The notes: a model not told the origin generated them from the sequence alone. A DNA stretch of 64,000 nucleotides from Anaerolineales bacterium (GCA_020634895.1 JACKAV010000007.1:186001-250000); one strand, 5' to 3'; positions 8,938 to 16,572 are shown, counted from the stretch's first letter. Numbers and translations: made by a program.

Positions 8938-9207
8938 TCATTTCTTCGCAGCACGGATAATCCACAAAACCAGCAGCGCGCCGAGGAACGGCTCCATTGC
9001 CACGCCGAGGTTGCGCATATTGGTGCTGAATCCCATGGCGGGAATGACGTACCAATCCATCAGACCGACGGCGATGGCAGTGACGACCGCGGCAATATAG
9101 TCACCTTGTACGCCGATGGGACGTTTGTTCTTCCAGATCGGTCCCGCCAGCCAACCGGCGATCAAACCGACAACGATCATGGCAACGATCAAAATTACGA
9201 TTTGCAT
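8938..9207 (-). CDS. GlsB/YeaQ-like small membrane protein
   Basis: 89 residues, three predicted membrane helices: residues 2-23 (IVILIVAMIVVGLIAGWLAG), ~37-55 and ~68-85. The GLIAGWLAG opening and overall size resemble the GlsB/YeaQ/YmgE family of stress-related membrane proteins, but the central part does not follow the family closely. A clear AAAGGAG site precedes the ATG. It sits between the DDN-like oxidoreductase and the ABC ATPase in the operon; a role in the transporter itself cannot be deduced. Confidence 0.6.
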   Translation of the reverse strand: MQIVILIVAMIVVGLIAGWLAGPIWKNKRPIGVQGDYIAAVVTAIAVGLMDWYVIPAMGFSTNMRNLGVAMEPFLGALLVLWIIRAAKK

Positions 9208-9240
9208 TTTTTACTCCTTTAGTCTGGCTTCCTGTAGTTT

Positions 9241-9292
9241 GGATTCCCGAAGTTCTACTTCGGGGTTACGAAAGTAGAACTTTCGGATTCCT
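9241..9292. repeat. AAGTTCTACTT-type inverted repeat
   Basis: Contains CGAAGTTCTACTTCG (9248-9262) and CGAAAGTAGAACTTTCG (9270-9285), each a hairpin and each nearly complementary to the other, flanked by GGATTCC. The right flank holds the TAG stop of the oxidoreductase gene. A related copy is at 34230-34302. Confidence 0.7.
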
Positions 9293-9770
9293 ATTTAACT
9301 TGAAATGCCACCATCGGCATTTTGCGCGCGATACGTTCCGGCGCGTCGCTGCCGGGCTTCATTCGTTCGCCAAAGAACAATCCGCTCAACTCGTTGAATG
9401 CAATGGGATGTTCCTTTGCGTAATCATTAACGATCTCGATGGCTTTTTCCACGGGGATGAACTCAGCCTCTGACTGAAACTTTCGCCCGCGCACGTGGAC
9501 CGTCACTTGCGGCGTCTTGCGGATGTTCTGATACCAGTCCGCTTTTTCGCCCCAGCCGGAAACGACGTAATAGGTGTTGGCGGCTTTGTCGTGCTTGACC
9601 ACTTCGATGACGGTCTGGCGGGGGAGTCCGCTTTTTCTTCCGGTGTGGACCAGCATCAGGAAACGGTCACCCAGCATCCAGCCGAGTTTGAAGCGGTAAA
9701 ACCAAATGGGCAGACGAAGCCCAAAACGCAGGGCTCCTGCGGGCTGAGTGTCGATCACAGATCTTTTCAT
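9291..9770 (-). CDS. DDN-like deazaflavin (F420)-dependent nitroreductase-family oxidoreductase
   Basis: 159 residues. The core VHTGRKSGLPRQTVIEVV ... YYVVSGWGEKADWYQNIRKTPQVTVHVRGR is the recognisable signature of the DUF385/DDN family, whose characterised members bind cofactor F420 and reduce quinones or nitro-compounds. Start taken at the ATG (9770) rather than a TTG one codon upstream; an AGAGG site precedes it. A TetR-type operator palindrome lies 20 bases upstream (9790-9808), so it is probably controlled by the adjacent TetR protein along with the efflux genes. F420 use is known for the family, not shown here. Confidence 0.82.
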   Translation of the reverse strand: MKRSVIDTQPAGALRFGLRLPIWFYRFKLGWMLGDRFLMLVHTGRKSGLPRQTVIEVVKHDKAANTYYVVSGWGEKADWYQNIRKTPQVTVHVRGRKFQSEAEFIPVEKAIEIVNDYAKEHPIAFNELSGLFFGERMKPGSDAPERIARKMPMVAFQVK

Positions 9771-9789
9771 CAAATCATTTCCTCTTTAT

Positions 9790-9808
9790 ACTGACCGTTC
9801 AGTCAGTT
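9790..9808. promoter_or_regulatory. TetR-type operator before the oxidoreductase gene
   Basis: ACTGACCGTTCAGTCAGTT shares ACTGACC..TCAGTCA with the reverse complement of the palindrome at 10455-10474 before tetR. Two similar palindromes flanking the regulator gene point to a common operator. Confidence 0.65.
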
Positions 9809-9815
9809 ATTTACT

Positions 9816-9842
9816 TAAAAAAAGACACACTTATGCGTGTGC
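9816..9842 (-). terminator. Intrinsic terminator overlapping the tetR stop
   Basis: On the minus strand CACAC-gcataa-GTGTG followed by TC and seven T. The loop contains the tetR stop codon. The stem is short (5 bp), so read-through into the efflux genes is likely. Confidence 0.5.
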
Positions 9843-10433
9843 CTGCACACCCTCCAAAAGTAACTTCATGCCGGAGCGGATGTGTACTTCGGGCTCGATC
9901 AGCGATTTGTCGTAGACCCATAGCAATAATGTCCCTTCGATAATGGCGCCCATTGCAATGGCGGTTTCGCGCGCGTCCACTTCACGAAATTCGCCCGCAT
10001 CGATGCCGCGCTGGACGATGGGTATGAGAATGCCCAGGTAACGGTTGATGTATTGCTTGAGCGCCTTTTGCACGTATTTGTTGCGGAACGCCAGCGCCAA
10101 AAATTGATATACGATGGGGACGAGTCGGATCATGCTGAGAATATCTTTTGTGAGCAGGTCGGTCAATTTCCAGATCGCATCGGTCGCAGACAGGTCTTCC
10201 TGTTCCAATGATTCAAGTTGTTTGAACTCGCGCTGGAACATGCGGTCGAGGATGGCGATGATGAGATCGTCCTTGCTTTTGAAATACAGGTAGAGCGTGC
10301 CTTTGCTCAAACCGGTTTCTTCGGCAATATCATCCATACGCGCTTCATCAAAACCTTTTTTAGTGAAGACACCTTCTGCGGCATTGATAATTTGGGATTT
10401 GCGTTCGTCGCTGACATCGGGGCGGGGGGACAT
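9831..10433 (-). CDS. TetR/AcrR-family transcriptional regulator
   Basis: 200 residues from the ATG at 10433 (a longer frame starts 24 codons earlier but would run through the operator). The N-terminal ~50 residues are a typical TetR helix-turn-helix: IINAAEGVFTKKGFDEARMDDIAEETGLSKGTLYLYFKSKDDL. The C-terminal ligand-binding domain is helical with LLTKDILSMIRLVPIVYQFLALAF. The gene has a strong promoter (10477-10505) with an operator palindrome directly downstream of the -10, so it should repress itself; a matching operator lies before the next gene. The arrangement parallels E. coli cecR(ybiH)-ybhGFSR, where a TetR protein controls the exporter. Confidence 0.9.
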   Translation of the reverse strand: MSPRPDVSDERKSQIINAAEGVFTKKGFDEARMDDIAEETGLSKGTLYLYFKSKDDLIIAILDRMFQREFKQLESLEQEDLSATDAIWKLTDLLTKDILSMIRLVPIVYQFLALAFRNKYVQKALKQYINRYLGILIPIVQRGIDAGEFREVDARETAIAMGAIIEGTLLLWVYDKSLIEPEVHIRSGMKLLLEGVQAHA

Positions 10434-10454
10434 GTTGGTTTCCTGTGACTGATA

Positions 10455-10474
10455 AGTGACTGACTGGTCAGTTA
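10455..10474. promoter_or_regulatory. TetR-type operator before tetR
   Basis: AGTGACTGACTGGTCAGTTA, an imperfect palindrome around TGACTGACTGGTCAGT, located just after the tetR -10 box where a bound repressor would block transcription. Confidence 0.7.
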
Positions 10475-10476
10475 TT

Positions 10477-10505
10477 ATTTTAGGCATTTTTGACGGCTTT
10501 GTCAA
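10477..10505 (-). promoter_or_regulatory. Sigma-70 type promoter of tetR
   Basis: On the minus strand TTGACA (10505-10500), 17-base spacer, TAAAAT (10482-10477). Consensus -35 with a near-consensus -10 and optimal spacing. Confidence 0.75.
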
Positions 10506-10520
10506 GTGCTTTCACCCATC

Positions 10521-10556
10521 AAAATAAAAACTCGCTCCGATATCAGAGCGAGTTGG
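10521..10556 (-). terminator. Intrinsic terminator after the acyl-AMP ligase gene
   Basis: Nine-base stem AACTCGCTC / GAGCGAGTT (10529-10537 with 10546-10554) followed on the minus strand by TTTTATTTT. It ends the acylation operon and separates it from tetR. Confidence 0.9.
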
Positions 10557-10558
10557 GT

Positions 10559-12241
10559 TTATTGGTTTTGAAGTTCGTTTAAGAATTTCTCTTTGTTGGC
10601 AGACCTTGCCGTTTTGCCGCTGGATGTTTTGATGATCCATTTATCATCGACGACTTTGACATGACGCAGCGCAATGGCGGAACTTTTGGTGACGTGTTTA
10701 CGGATGGCGTCCGCTATCGCCTCTTGCTCTGACGGGTTGGTCGAATCGGCTTCGGCGATGAGGACTACTTCCTCGGTGCCTTCTTCTTCGTCATACATGC
10801 CGAAAGCGACGACTCGTCCCTTGTGGACGCCGTCCACTTCGCTGGCAAGCGATTCCAAATCCTGCGGGTACACGTTCTTGCCGCCGACGATGATGAGGTC
10901 TTTCTTTCTGCCTGAAACGTACAACTCGCCATCTGCGATGTAACCGTAATCGCCGGTGAGATACCAGCCATTTTTGATGGCGGCTTCGGTGGCGTCGGGG
11001 CGGTTGAAGTATTCAGTCAGCATACAGTCGCTTTGGACAGCGATCTCGCCGACGGTGCGATCTGATACGTCGTTGAAGGATTCGTCCACCACGCGGACTT
11101 TGGTATTGGGCAGAGGATTCCCAGACGAGGTCATCTTCATAGATGGTTGACCTGCTATCGGCGGAGTCGCGAGGCGCTGGGTCATGAAAGTCTCGCGGTC
11201 GATCACATCCACGGCGGGCGTTCCATCCAGCGGACTTTGAGTCACGGCAAAGACATTTTCCGCCATCGCGTAACATGTTTGCAGCGCAGACTTCTTCAAT
11301 CCGTACGCCGAAAATTTATCGAAGAAAATATCATGGCTTTCTACGTGAACCGGCTCCGAGCAGTTGATGATCGCGCGCCACGAAGAGAGGTTTACATTTT
11401 CAAGATTGCGCTCGCGGATCTTGTGCGCGCAAAAGTTGTATGCGAAGTTGGGCAGCCAGGTGAGCGTGCCTTTATATTGCGAAACGGCTTGATGAAGTTT
11501 GTATGGCGCACGCACCCAGTCGAAAGGCGACATGTTGACGAGCGGAATGCGCAGCAGCACGGGCATGAGGAAGCAGGCGATGAAGCCCATGTCGTGATAG
11601 AGCGGCAGCCACGAAACGATGACATCTTGCGCGGGGTCGATGCGCAGGGTTTGTCTGTAGGCGTTGAGTTGATTGAGCACAGCGCGATGCGAAAGCGCCA
11701 CGCCCTTTTGCAAGCCGGTTGTGCCGGAAGAATGTTGAAGGACGACAATATCTTCGGGCGAAGATTTGAGTCCTTGCAAGGTTTCAAAGTTTGGTTCGGT
11801 CTCGGCTTCGATGGTGTTTGCAAGAATCACATGCTTCACCGAATCGCCTTCGGTAAGTGCGCCACGCACTTCGGTTTCAAATTCCGGGTAGGTGACGATG
11901 GTCGTCGGCTTGGTGATGGAGATAAGTGAAGCGAGGTCAGCGCGATATTTTTCAGGTGCGAGTTTCTCGGTGAGAAACGGCATGATTGACGGAATCGCGC
12001 CGTGCAAAATCGCGCCCCAGAAGGCGTAGACCAAATCCTCGCCGTGTTGAAGAATCAAAATGACCACCTCGCCGGGTTTGACTCCTTCGCGGGCGTATGT
12101 GAGTGCAAACCGATTCGCGCCCTGAATGAGGTCACGATAGGTCAGAGGTTTATCCGCTTGACCGGCGTGCTGCAGGATGATGCTGGTCTTGTCAGGGGCT
12201 TCTTGATAGGAGCGTTGGAGGAGATTGGGTAAGGTAGTCAT
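10559..12241 (-). CDS. Fatty acyl-AMP ligase-like adenylating enzyme
   Basis: 560 residues. Adenylation-domain motifs: LQHSSGTTGLQKG (A3, ~171-180), SWLPLYHDMGFIACFLMPVL (typical of fatty acyl-AMP ligases), TWLPNFAYNFCAHKI, CYAMAENVFAV (A5), YLTGDYGYIADGELYVSGRKKDLIIVGGKNVYPQDLE (A7-A8) and the C-terminal catalytic Lys in KTSSGKTARS near residue 543. It should activate a carboxylic acid as acyl-AMP and load it on the acyl carrier protein encoded 90 bases upstream. The same operon encodes an MBOAT, an SGNH pair and a DltX-like microprotein, so the enzyme takes the place of DltA in a dlt-like envelope acylation pathway. Acyl chain identity is not readable. Confidence 0.85.
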   Translation of the reverse strand: MTTLPNLLQRSYQEAPDKTSIILQHAGQADKPLTYRDLIQGANRFALTYAREGVKPGEVVILILQHGEDLVYAFWGAILHGAIPSIMPFLTEKLAPEKYRADLASLISITKPTTIVTYPEFETEVRGALTEGDSVKHVILANTIEAETEPNFETLQGLKSSPEDIVVLQHSSGTTGLQKGVALSHRAVLNQLNAYRQTLRIDPAQDVIVSWLPLYHDMGFIACFLMPVLLRIPLVNMSPFDWVRAPYKLHQAVSQYKGTLTWLPNFAYNFCAHKIRERNLENVNLSSWRAIINCSEPVHVESHDIFFDKFSAYGLKKSALQTCYAMAENVFAVTQSPLDGTPAVDVIDRETFMTQRLATPPIAGQPSMKMTSSGNPLPNTKVRVVDESFNDVSDRTVGEIAVQSDCMLTEYFNRPDATEAAIKNGWYLTGDYGYIADGELYVSGRKKDLIIVGGKNVYPQDLESLASEVDGVHKGRVVAFGMYDEEEGTEEVVLIAEADSTNPSEQEAIADAIRKHVTKSSAIALRHVKVVDDKWIIKTSSGKTARSANKEKFLNELQNQ

Positions 12242-12247
12242 ATTTTA

Positions 12248-12324
12248 GTACACGGATTTTCACGGACGGCACGGATTAATTCTTATTGGACGGAAAACCG
12301 TGAAATCCGTGTTTTTCCGTGTAC
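12248..12324. repeat. CACGGATT-type inverted repeat spacer
   Basis: Arms GTACACGG (12248-12255) and CCGTGTAC (12317-12324), with inner complementary ATTTTCACGG / CCGTGAAAT. It makes up almost the whole spacer between the acyl carrier protein and ligase genes. Confidence 0.7.
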
Positions 12325-12331
12325 AAAAAAA

Positions 12332-12577
12332 TTACTTGCGGGAAGAAATGAGTGCAGCAAGCTGAGTGAGATTATCGAATGTCTCTGCGTTCAATTCGGT
12401 GTCTTCGATGCGGACTCCGAAGGTATCTTCGATGAAGAGGGCGAGGTCCATCAGGCTGAATGAGTCGATCAGTCCGCTGGAGATGAGAGCTTCATCTGGC
12501 GAGATTACTTTATTTGGCTGTTTGAGAATTTTTTCGGCAATGAACTTTGCAATTGGGGTGATGATTTCAGTTGTCAT
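12332..12577 (-). CDS. Acyl carrier protein
   Basis: 81 residues with the helical-bundle layout of carrier proteins. GLIDSFSLMDLALFIED carries the phosphopantetheine attachment Ser39 in a D-S-F variant of the usual DSL; helix III FGVRIEDTELNAETFDNLTQL follows. An AAGGAAT site precedes the ATG. As the dedicated carrier between the acyl-AMP ligase and the membrane acyltransferase it corresponds to DltC in dlt operons. It is unlikely to be the housekeeping fatty-acid ACP because of its operon setting. Confidence 0.88.
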   Translation of the reverse strand: MTTEIITPIAKFIAEKILKQPNKVISPDEALISSGLIDSFSLMDLALFIEDTFGVRIEDTELNAETFDNLTQLAALISSRK

Positions 12578-12601
12578 GGTTGATTCCTTTTATTAGTTCA
12601 T

Positions 12602-12700
12602 CGTCATTGCGAGGAGGGCGCTCTCCCCGGCGAAGCAATCCTGTGAGAAAGTTTGGAGATTGCTTCGCCGCAAAATGCAAGTGCGCGGCTCGCAATGACG
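12602..12700. repeat. CGTCATTGCGAG repeat, copy 1
   Basis: Terminal inverted repeats CGTCATTGCGAG / CTCGCAATGACG with inner complementary GCGAAGCAATC / GATTGCTTCGC. Other copies at 13657-13780 and 14904-14997, all in spacers of the acylation operon. Confidence 0.85.
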
Positions 12701-12710
12701 GGATTATTTT

Positions 12711-13643
12711 TTACTGCTCTTGCAATCCTCGTCTTACAGAATCCAACGCCTGCAAAGCTGTGAGATTGCGCCATGGCCAGCCGCTGAGCATATTCTTGGG
12801 CTTATCAAAGAAATTGCGTGAGAACGATAGGTGGAAGCCGTCGTTCAACTCCGTGTCGTGACCCTGATTCGGCAGAGGTTGAAGCGCCGCCCACAAATTC
12901 CACAACGGGATATCGTATTCTACGGCAATTTCAGCGATCTCGGCATTGATGCTATTGTCGCCTTCGACATTGTCACCTTTGGTGGCAAGGATCGGAACTA
13001 CTCCCTGCTCAATGGTGTATTCGATGATCTGACGCATATACTTGCCATAATCATCTGCGGGACGGTCGTTGAAGTTGGTTTCCAAACTGATGATGGCAAT
13101 GCTGGGATTATACAGGCGGAACTCGCACTGGATGGCGTTCTCGCCCTTTTCGCATTTCTTCGGATCGGCACGAAATGGCGTGAGGATTGCCGCAACATTA
13201 TAGCCGTCACGCATGGCAAGACTGGTGCGCGAGAATGAACCTTGATAATAGTCAATCGTATCTTGCAGATAGGAATATTCGCCAAGGCTATAAGTTCCTT
13301 CGGAATCAAAATCTACCAGATAAAAACCTGTATTGGTTTGGCAGTCACCAACTTTAGAAAAGTGAGTCGGGTCACGCCCGAGTTCCTGTCCGCGTGTGTA
13401 GATTTCACGCGCGGTGTCTGTTACTTGCGGGACGACCGGCAGGGTCATCCATTCGTCGGGTCCGAGCGTGGGGCGCGGTGTTGGCGCGGATTTTTCAGTC
13501 ACTGCAACAACTTCTTCCGTTGCTGTTTCTGTTACTTCCGGTGTGGACGTGGATTTACTTTCAAGCTGGGGCGTTGCTGTTGGTGCAGTTGTGCAAGCGG
13601 CAAGCAAAAGAATAGATAAAAGAAAAAGTTGACGTGCTTTCAT
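12711..13643 (-). CDS. SGNH/GDSL-like lipoprotein with Cys at the nucleophile position
   Basis: 310 residues. Lipoprotein signal with lipobox LLAAC (Cys17), then a Thr/Pro/Glu-rich linker (~18-65). The body has SGNH-type blocks: VGDCQTN near residue 98 where GDS is expected, so Cys101 replaces the catalytic Ser; LETNFNDRP (block III Asn); and DGFHLS near residue 265 (Asp/His). The fold is that of surface SGNH acyl-transfer or esterase proteins, anchored outside the membrane. In dlt systems the SGNH protein DltD acts downstream of the MBOAT. Either a Cys-nucleophile variant or a non-catalytic binding partner; I cannot decide between them. Confidence 0.65.
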   Translation of the reverse strand: MKARQLFLLSILLLAACTTAPTATPQLESKSTSTPEVTETATEEVVAVTEKSAPTPRPTLGPDEWMTLPVVPQVTDTAREIYTRGQELGRDPTHFSKVGDCQTNTGFYLVDFDSEGTYSLGEYSYLQDTIDYYQGSFSRTSLAMRDGYNVAAILTPFRADPKKCEKGENAIQCEFRLYNPSIAIISLETNFNDRPADDYGKYMRQIIEYTIEQGVVPILATKGDNVEGDNSINAEIAEIAVEYDIPLWNLWAALQPLPNQGHDTELNDGFHLSFSRNFFDKPKNMLSGWPWRNLTALQALDSVRRGLQEQ

Positions 13644-13656
13644 TAGGCTCCTATTT

Positions 13657-13780
13657 CGTCATTGCCTGTACCGTGCGCAGGCACGCGTGCGAGCCGCGCT
13701 CTTGTTCTTTGCGGCGAAGCAATCCCCAAATATAGTCATGAGGTTGCTTCGGGCGGAAAAGCACCGCCCTCGCAATGACG
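13657..13780. repeat. CGTCATTGCGAG repeat, copy 2 (diverged)
   Basis: Starts CGTCATTGC and ends CCGCCCTCGCAATGACG, with inner GCGAAGCAATC / GGTTGCTTCG. The left half carries a different insert (CGTGCGCAGGCACGCG) compared with the other two copies. Confidence 0.75.
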
Positions 13781-13787
13781 GAATTAA

Positions 13788-14890
13788 TTATTTGCAATTT
13801 TCCAAAATATACGGCGCGAGATTTTCTGCCAGCATGTTCTCTCCCGCAGGCGTGAGATGGATGGCACTGTTGGTGAATTCATTCGCAGGCACGGTGTCCC
13901 ATAAATCCACATACGTCCAGCCATTGTCTTGGCTCAACGAAGTCATGATCTCGCGGTAATCGTCATACGCCCAGCGGGGGTAGAAAAAATTATAGCGGAT
14001 GTCGCTGTTCGCGCCCGAACTTATTAACATCGGCTCATTTACGAGCAGCATGGGTGTCTCCCCCACAACCCGAAAACCCGTTTCCAATGCATTGATGGCG
14101 AGTTGGTCTTCGGTCAGTGGCGCGGTTAGGTCGTGATAACTTTCATCCGCCTCGAAATCGGTTTGCGCTTTTTCATAATCAGACGGATAGACCTGGTCAA
14201 TGCCCGTGGCAGACCACATCACGCCATAGATCTGCAAGCGGAAAAAGTCCGCCCTCGCGCGACGATTCCCAACGAACGTTTTTCCCAAAAAGATTTGACT
14301 TCGAAATTGGGATCATCCGCCTCGACTCTTAACTGGTAGCTGGTCGCCAGTTCCCGAACCTTTTCTACATTGTTAGCCACCAGCGGCGTGGACGTCTGCT
14401 TCTCCAGCGGGAACGCGTCGAGCGTGGTCATCCAGATGACAAGGTCGGGGTCGTAGTCCATTGCATACGAGAGAAGCATGACATCTTTGGTGAGTGAAAT
14501 CGTTGGGTAGCCCAAGTTATATGCGCGGACATTTTTTCCGCAGGCGTTGAGATTGTCCGCGTTGAGTTGTCCTGCCAAGGTTTCTTCTGGCTTGAGCAAG
14601 GTTCCCCACACCGATGAATCTCCGACGATAACGACGCGGAATTCATCGTCTGTTTTTTGTGTACCCGCGATGACATGCGAGGCGAACATCGCGTCTAGGT
14701 CAAAAAGGCTGAGGTTGTAGGATTGTTTGGGATTCTCGCCGAATGGCAATCGCTCCCGCCCCGGGTAGAGGATGTTGTAAAGCGAGAATTGTCCAACCCC
14801 CGGTTGCCACGCGGCAATGACGAGGTTGAAGAGGACGAATAAGAGCAGTCCCTTGATGAGGACGTTGAGGGGTTTGATTTCTTGATTCAT
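13788..14890 (-). pseudogene. SGNH-hydrolase-like membrane protein, split by a -1 frameshift
   Basis: Two overlapping frames make one protein. The first part (14890 to 14219) has an N-terminal membrane helix (residues ~12-27), then VVIVGDSSVWG with the nucleophile Ser, NLGYPTISLTKD and DLVIWMTTLDAF; it ends in a nonsense tail. The second part (14288 to 13788) resumes with FFRLQIYGVMW and contains SAIHLTPAGENMLAE, the His block. The frame changes where the coding strand has a run of five T (14242-14246 as A on the plus strand); one extra T would restore a protein of roughly 366 residues. Either a true inactivating deletion, a homopolymer sequencing error, or slippage. Counterpart of DltD next to the MBOAT gene. 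Confidence 0.75.
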
Positions 14891-14903
14891 GTGATTATTA
14901 TTC

Positions 14904-14997
14904 CGTCATTGCGAGGAGGGCGATAGCCCGACGAAGCAATCTCTAGGTATGCTTATGAGATTGCTTCGGGCGGAAGAGCACCGCCCTCGCAATGACG
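14904..14997. repeat. CGTCATTGCGAG repeat, copy 3
   Basis: CGTCATTGCGAGGAGGGCG at the left, CCGCCCTCGCAATGACG at the right, with inner ACGAAGCAATCTC / GAGATTGCTTCG. The best preserved copy; sits between the MBOAT and SGNH genes. Confidence 0.85.
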
Positions 14998-15002
14998 AGA
15001 CT

Positions 15003-16433
15003 TTAGACTCCAAACAATTTCAAAACCACCTGCCACGAGGTGATGGGCGAGGAGAGGGCGAAGAAGATCCATCCAATAGCTACGAAGTGGAAGGTGAGCA
15101 GAATTCCGCTAATGTTGAGGATGGCTTGTTTTGCGGGCGTGGTTGCCCATGCGGCGGCTTTGGCTTTGGTGGCGTCGTTCCAGCGGTTGTGGATGAAGAG
15201 TCCGAGCCCATGCCATAAGCCCCAGAGGGTGAAGTTCCATGTCACACCATGCCAGAAGCCGATGAGGAGCATGGTGGCGATTTGCGTGAGCAGAATCATC
15301 ATCGGGATGGACAGAGGTTTTTGCCATGAACGGAGCCAGCGGGTGATGGGATTAAAGAAGTAAGCGCGGAACCACTGGGTGAGAGTCATGTGCCAGTTGT
15401 TCCAGAATTGAGTCAGGTTGGGTTTGAGATAGGGAGAGGCGAAGTTTTCGGGGAGTTTGATTCCGAGCAGTTGGGCGATGCCGAGAGCAATGTCGGTGTA
15501 GCCGCTGAAGTCGAAGTAGATCTGGAAGGCGTAGGCGTAGACGATGATCCACATCCAAAATGTGGAAGTGACTTGGGTTGCGTTCGTGTCGTTCAAGGCG
15601 ATGAGCGCCAGCGCGTCGGCGATGACAAATTTTTTGAACAAGCCGAGGAGTAAACGTTGACTTGCGGAATAAAATTTTTCGAGATTTAAGCCAGCAAAGG
15701 GAGCGCGGAGGTCTTTAATAAAACGTTCGATGTGGTCAATGGGTCCGGCGGTGAAGGCGGGGAAGAAGATGACGTAGGTGATGAACTCGCCCACGTCTAC
15801 GGCGGGGAAGCGACCTGATTGTTTGTCGCGGATGGTATGGATGAGGCGGAAGGCGACGTAGGAGAAGCCGAGCCATGCGAAATCCGTAATGCGTGATGCG
15901 TCAACATTTTGCCCGCTGAGTGAGCGGAGGAAGTAGACCGTCCAGTAGGTGAGGGTGGGAACTTTCAGCGCGAGAAAAAGCCCGATGGTTAGAACCAAGC
16001 CCACTGTTAAGAAAGAAGCGCTGAAACGTGTCAGACGAGATAAAGCTAACAGCGTCAGTCCTGTTATCAAAAAGATAACGAGAGTCGTTTCGAGTTGGGG
16101 CGGGCGCGAGGCGGTGAGGAGTTGGAAGTTGGCGGGGAGGAAGCGGGTGAGGTTGAGGAGCAGGACGACGCCTGCGACGATGGCGAGGGTGATGTAATTT
16201 TTGCGTTGCTTGCGGGTTTCGTCGTCGGCGGTGATGAACCAGGTGAGGACGACGAGGGTGAGGGTGGCGAGGGGCGTGAAGAAGTCGGCGCCGCGGATGG
16301 GGAGGGCGGGTTGCAGCCAAAAGATGACGATGACGCTGACGATGAGCATGAACCACGTTCTGCCGTGGTTGCGGAAGATCGTTGCCCAGAGGAGCGAGGC
16401 GGCGGCGAGAATCAGAATATTTTCAAGCGCCAT
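15003..16433 (-). CDS. MBOAT-family membrane O-acyltransferase (DltB/AlgI-like)
   Basis: 476 residues, about 11 hydrophobic segments. The catalytic-type His lies in LIGFWHGVTWNFTLWGLWHG near residue 395, preceded by the family signature FDFSGYTDIALGIAQLLGIKLPENFASPYL and FWNNWHMTLTQWFRAYFFNP. MBOATs of this class pass an acyl group across the membrane to a surface polymer. The ATG directly follows the stop of the 38-codon microprotein gene (TAAATG), so the two are translated together. The C-terminus lacks the aromatic-Tyr-Phe tail that the second MBOAT in this window carries, which fits with the tail being provided in trans by the microprotein. Confidence 0.92.
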   Translation of the reverse strand: MALENILILAAASLLWATIFRNHGRTWFMLIVSVIVIFWLQPALPIRGADFFTPLATLTLVVLTWFITADDETRKQRKNYITLAIVAGVVLLLNLTRFLPANFQLLTASRPPQLETTLVIFLITGLTLLALSRLTRFSASFLTVGLVLTIGLFLALKVPTLTYWTVYFLRSLSGQNVDASRITDFAWLGFSYVAFRLIHTIRDKQSGRFPAVDVGEFITYVIFFPAFTAGPIDHIERFIKDLRAPFAGLNLEKFYSASQRLLLGLFKKFVIADALALIALNDTNATQVTSTFWMWIIVYAYAFQIYFDFSGYTDIALGIAQLLGIKLPENFASPYLKPNLTQFWNNWHMTLTQWFRAYFFNPITRWLRSWQKPLSIPMMILLTQIATMLLIGFWHGVTWNFTLWGLWHGLGLFIHNRWNDATKAKAAAWATTPAKQAILNISGILLTFHFVAIGWIFFALSSPITSWQVVLKLFGV

Positions 16434-16550
16434 TTAGAAGCCTTGATAGATCCACGTCGGGCTCGAGTCTGCGGTGAAGATGACGAGGGCAATGAGGATG
16501 AGGCAGAGAAGGAGGGCGAGGAGATTCTCTTTGGAGAAGAGGTGTTTCAT
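16434..16550 (-). CDS. DltX-like membrane microprotein (38 aa)
   Basis: Short minus-strand gene, ATG at 16550 and TAA at 16436-16434, immediately before the MBOAT start. It begins MKHLFSKENLL, has one membrane helix (~residues 9-26, rich in Leu/Ile/Val) and ends TADSSPTWIYQGF. The last six residues, W-x-Y-x-x-F, match the C-terminal F-x-Y-x-x-F motif of DltX, the microprotein that in Gram-positive dlt systems takes the acyl group on its Tyr from DltB. The second MBOAT in the window ends SSSPDFIYFQF, the same tail fused in cis. No clear ribosome site is seen. Function is inferred from motif, size and position. Confidence 0.75.
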   Translation of the reverse strand: MKHLFSKENLLALLLCLILIALVIFTADSSPTWIYQGF

Positions 16551-16572
16551 TGGGTGGGGAGTGGAAAGTGAG

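Noticed and set aside
11147..11929. 260-codon plus-strand frame opposite the acyl-AMP ligase
   Set aside because: It lies wholly antisense to a gene with full adenylation motifs; its product is Arg/His-rich and has no domain character.
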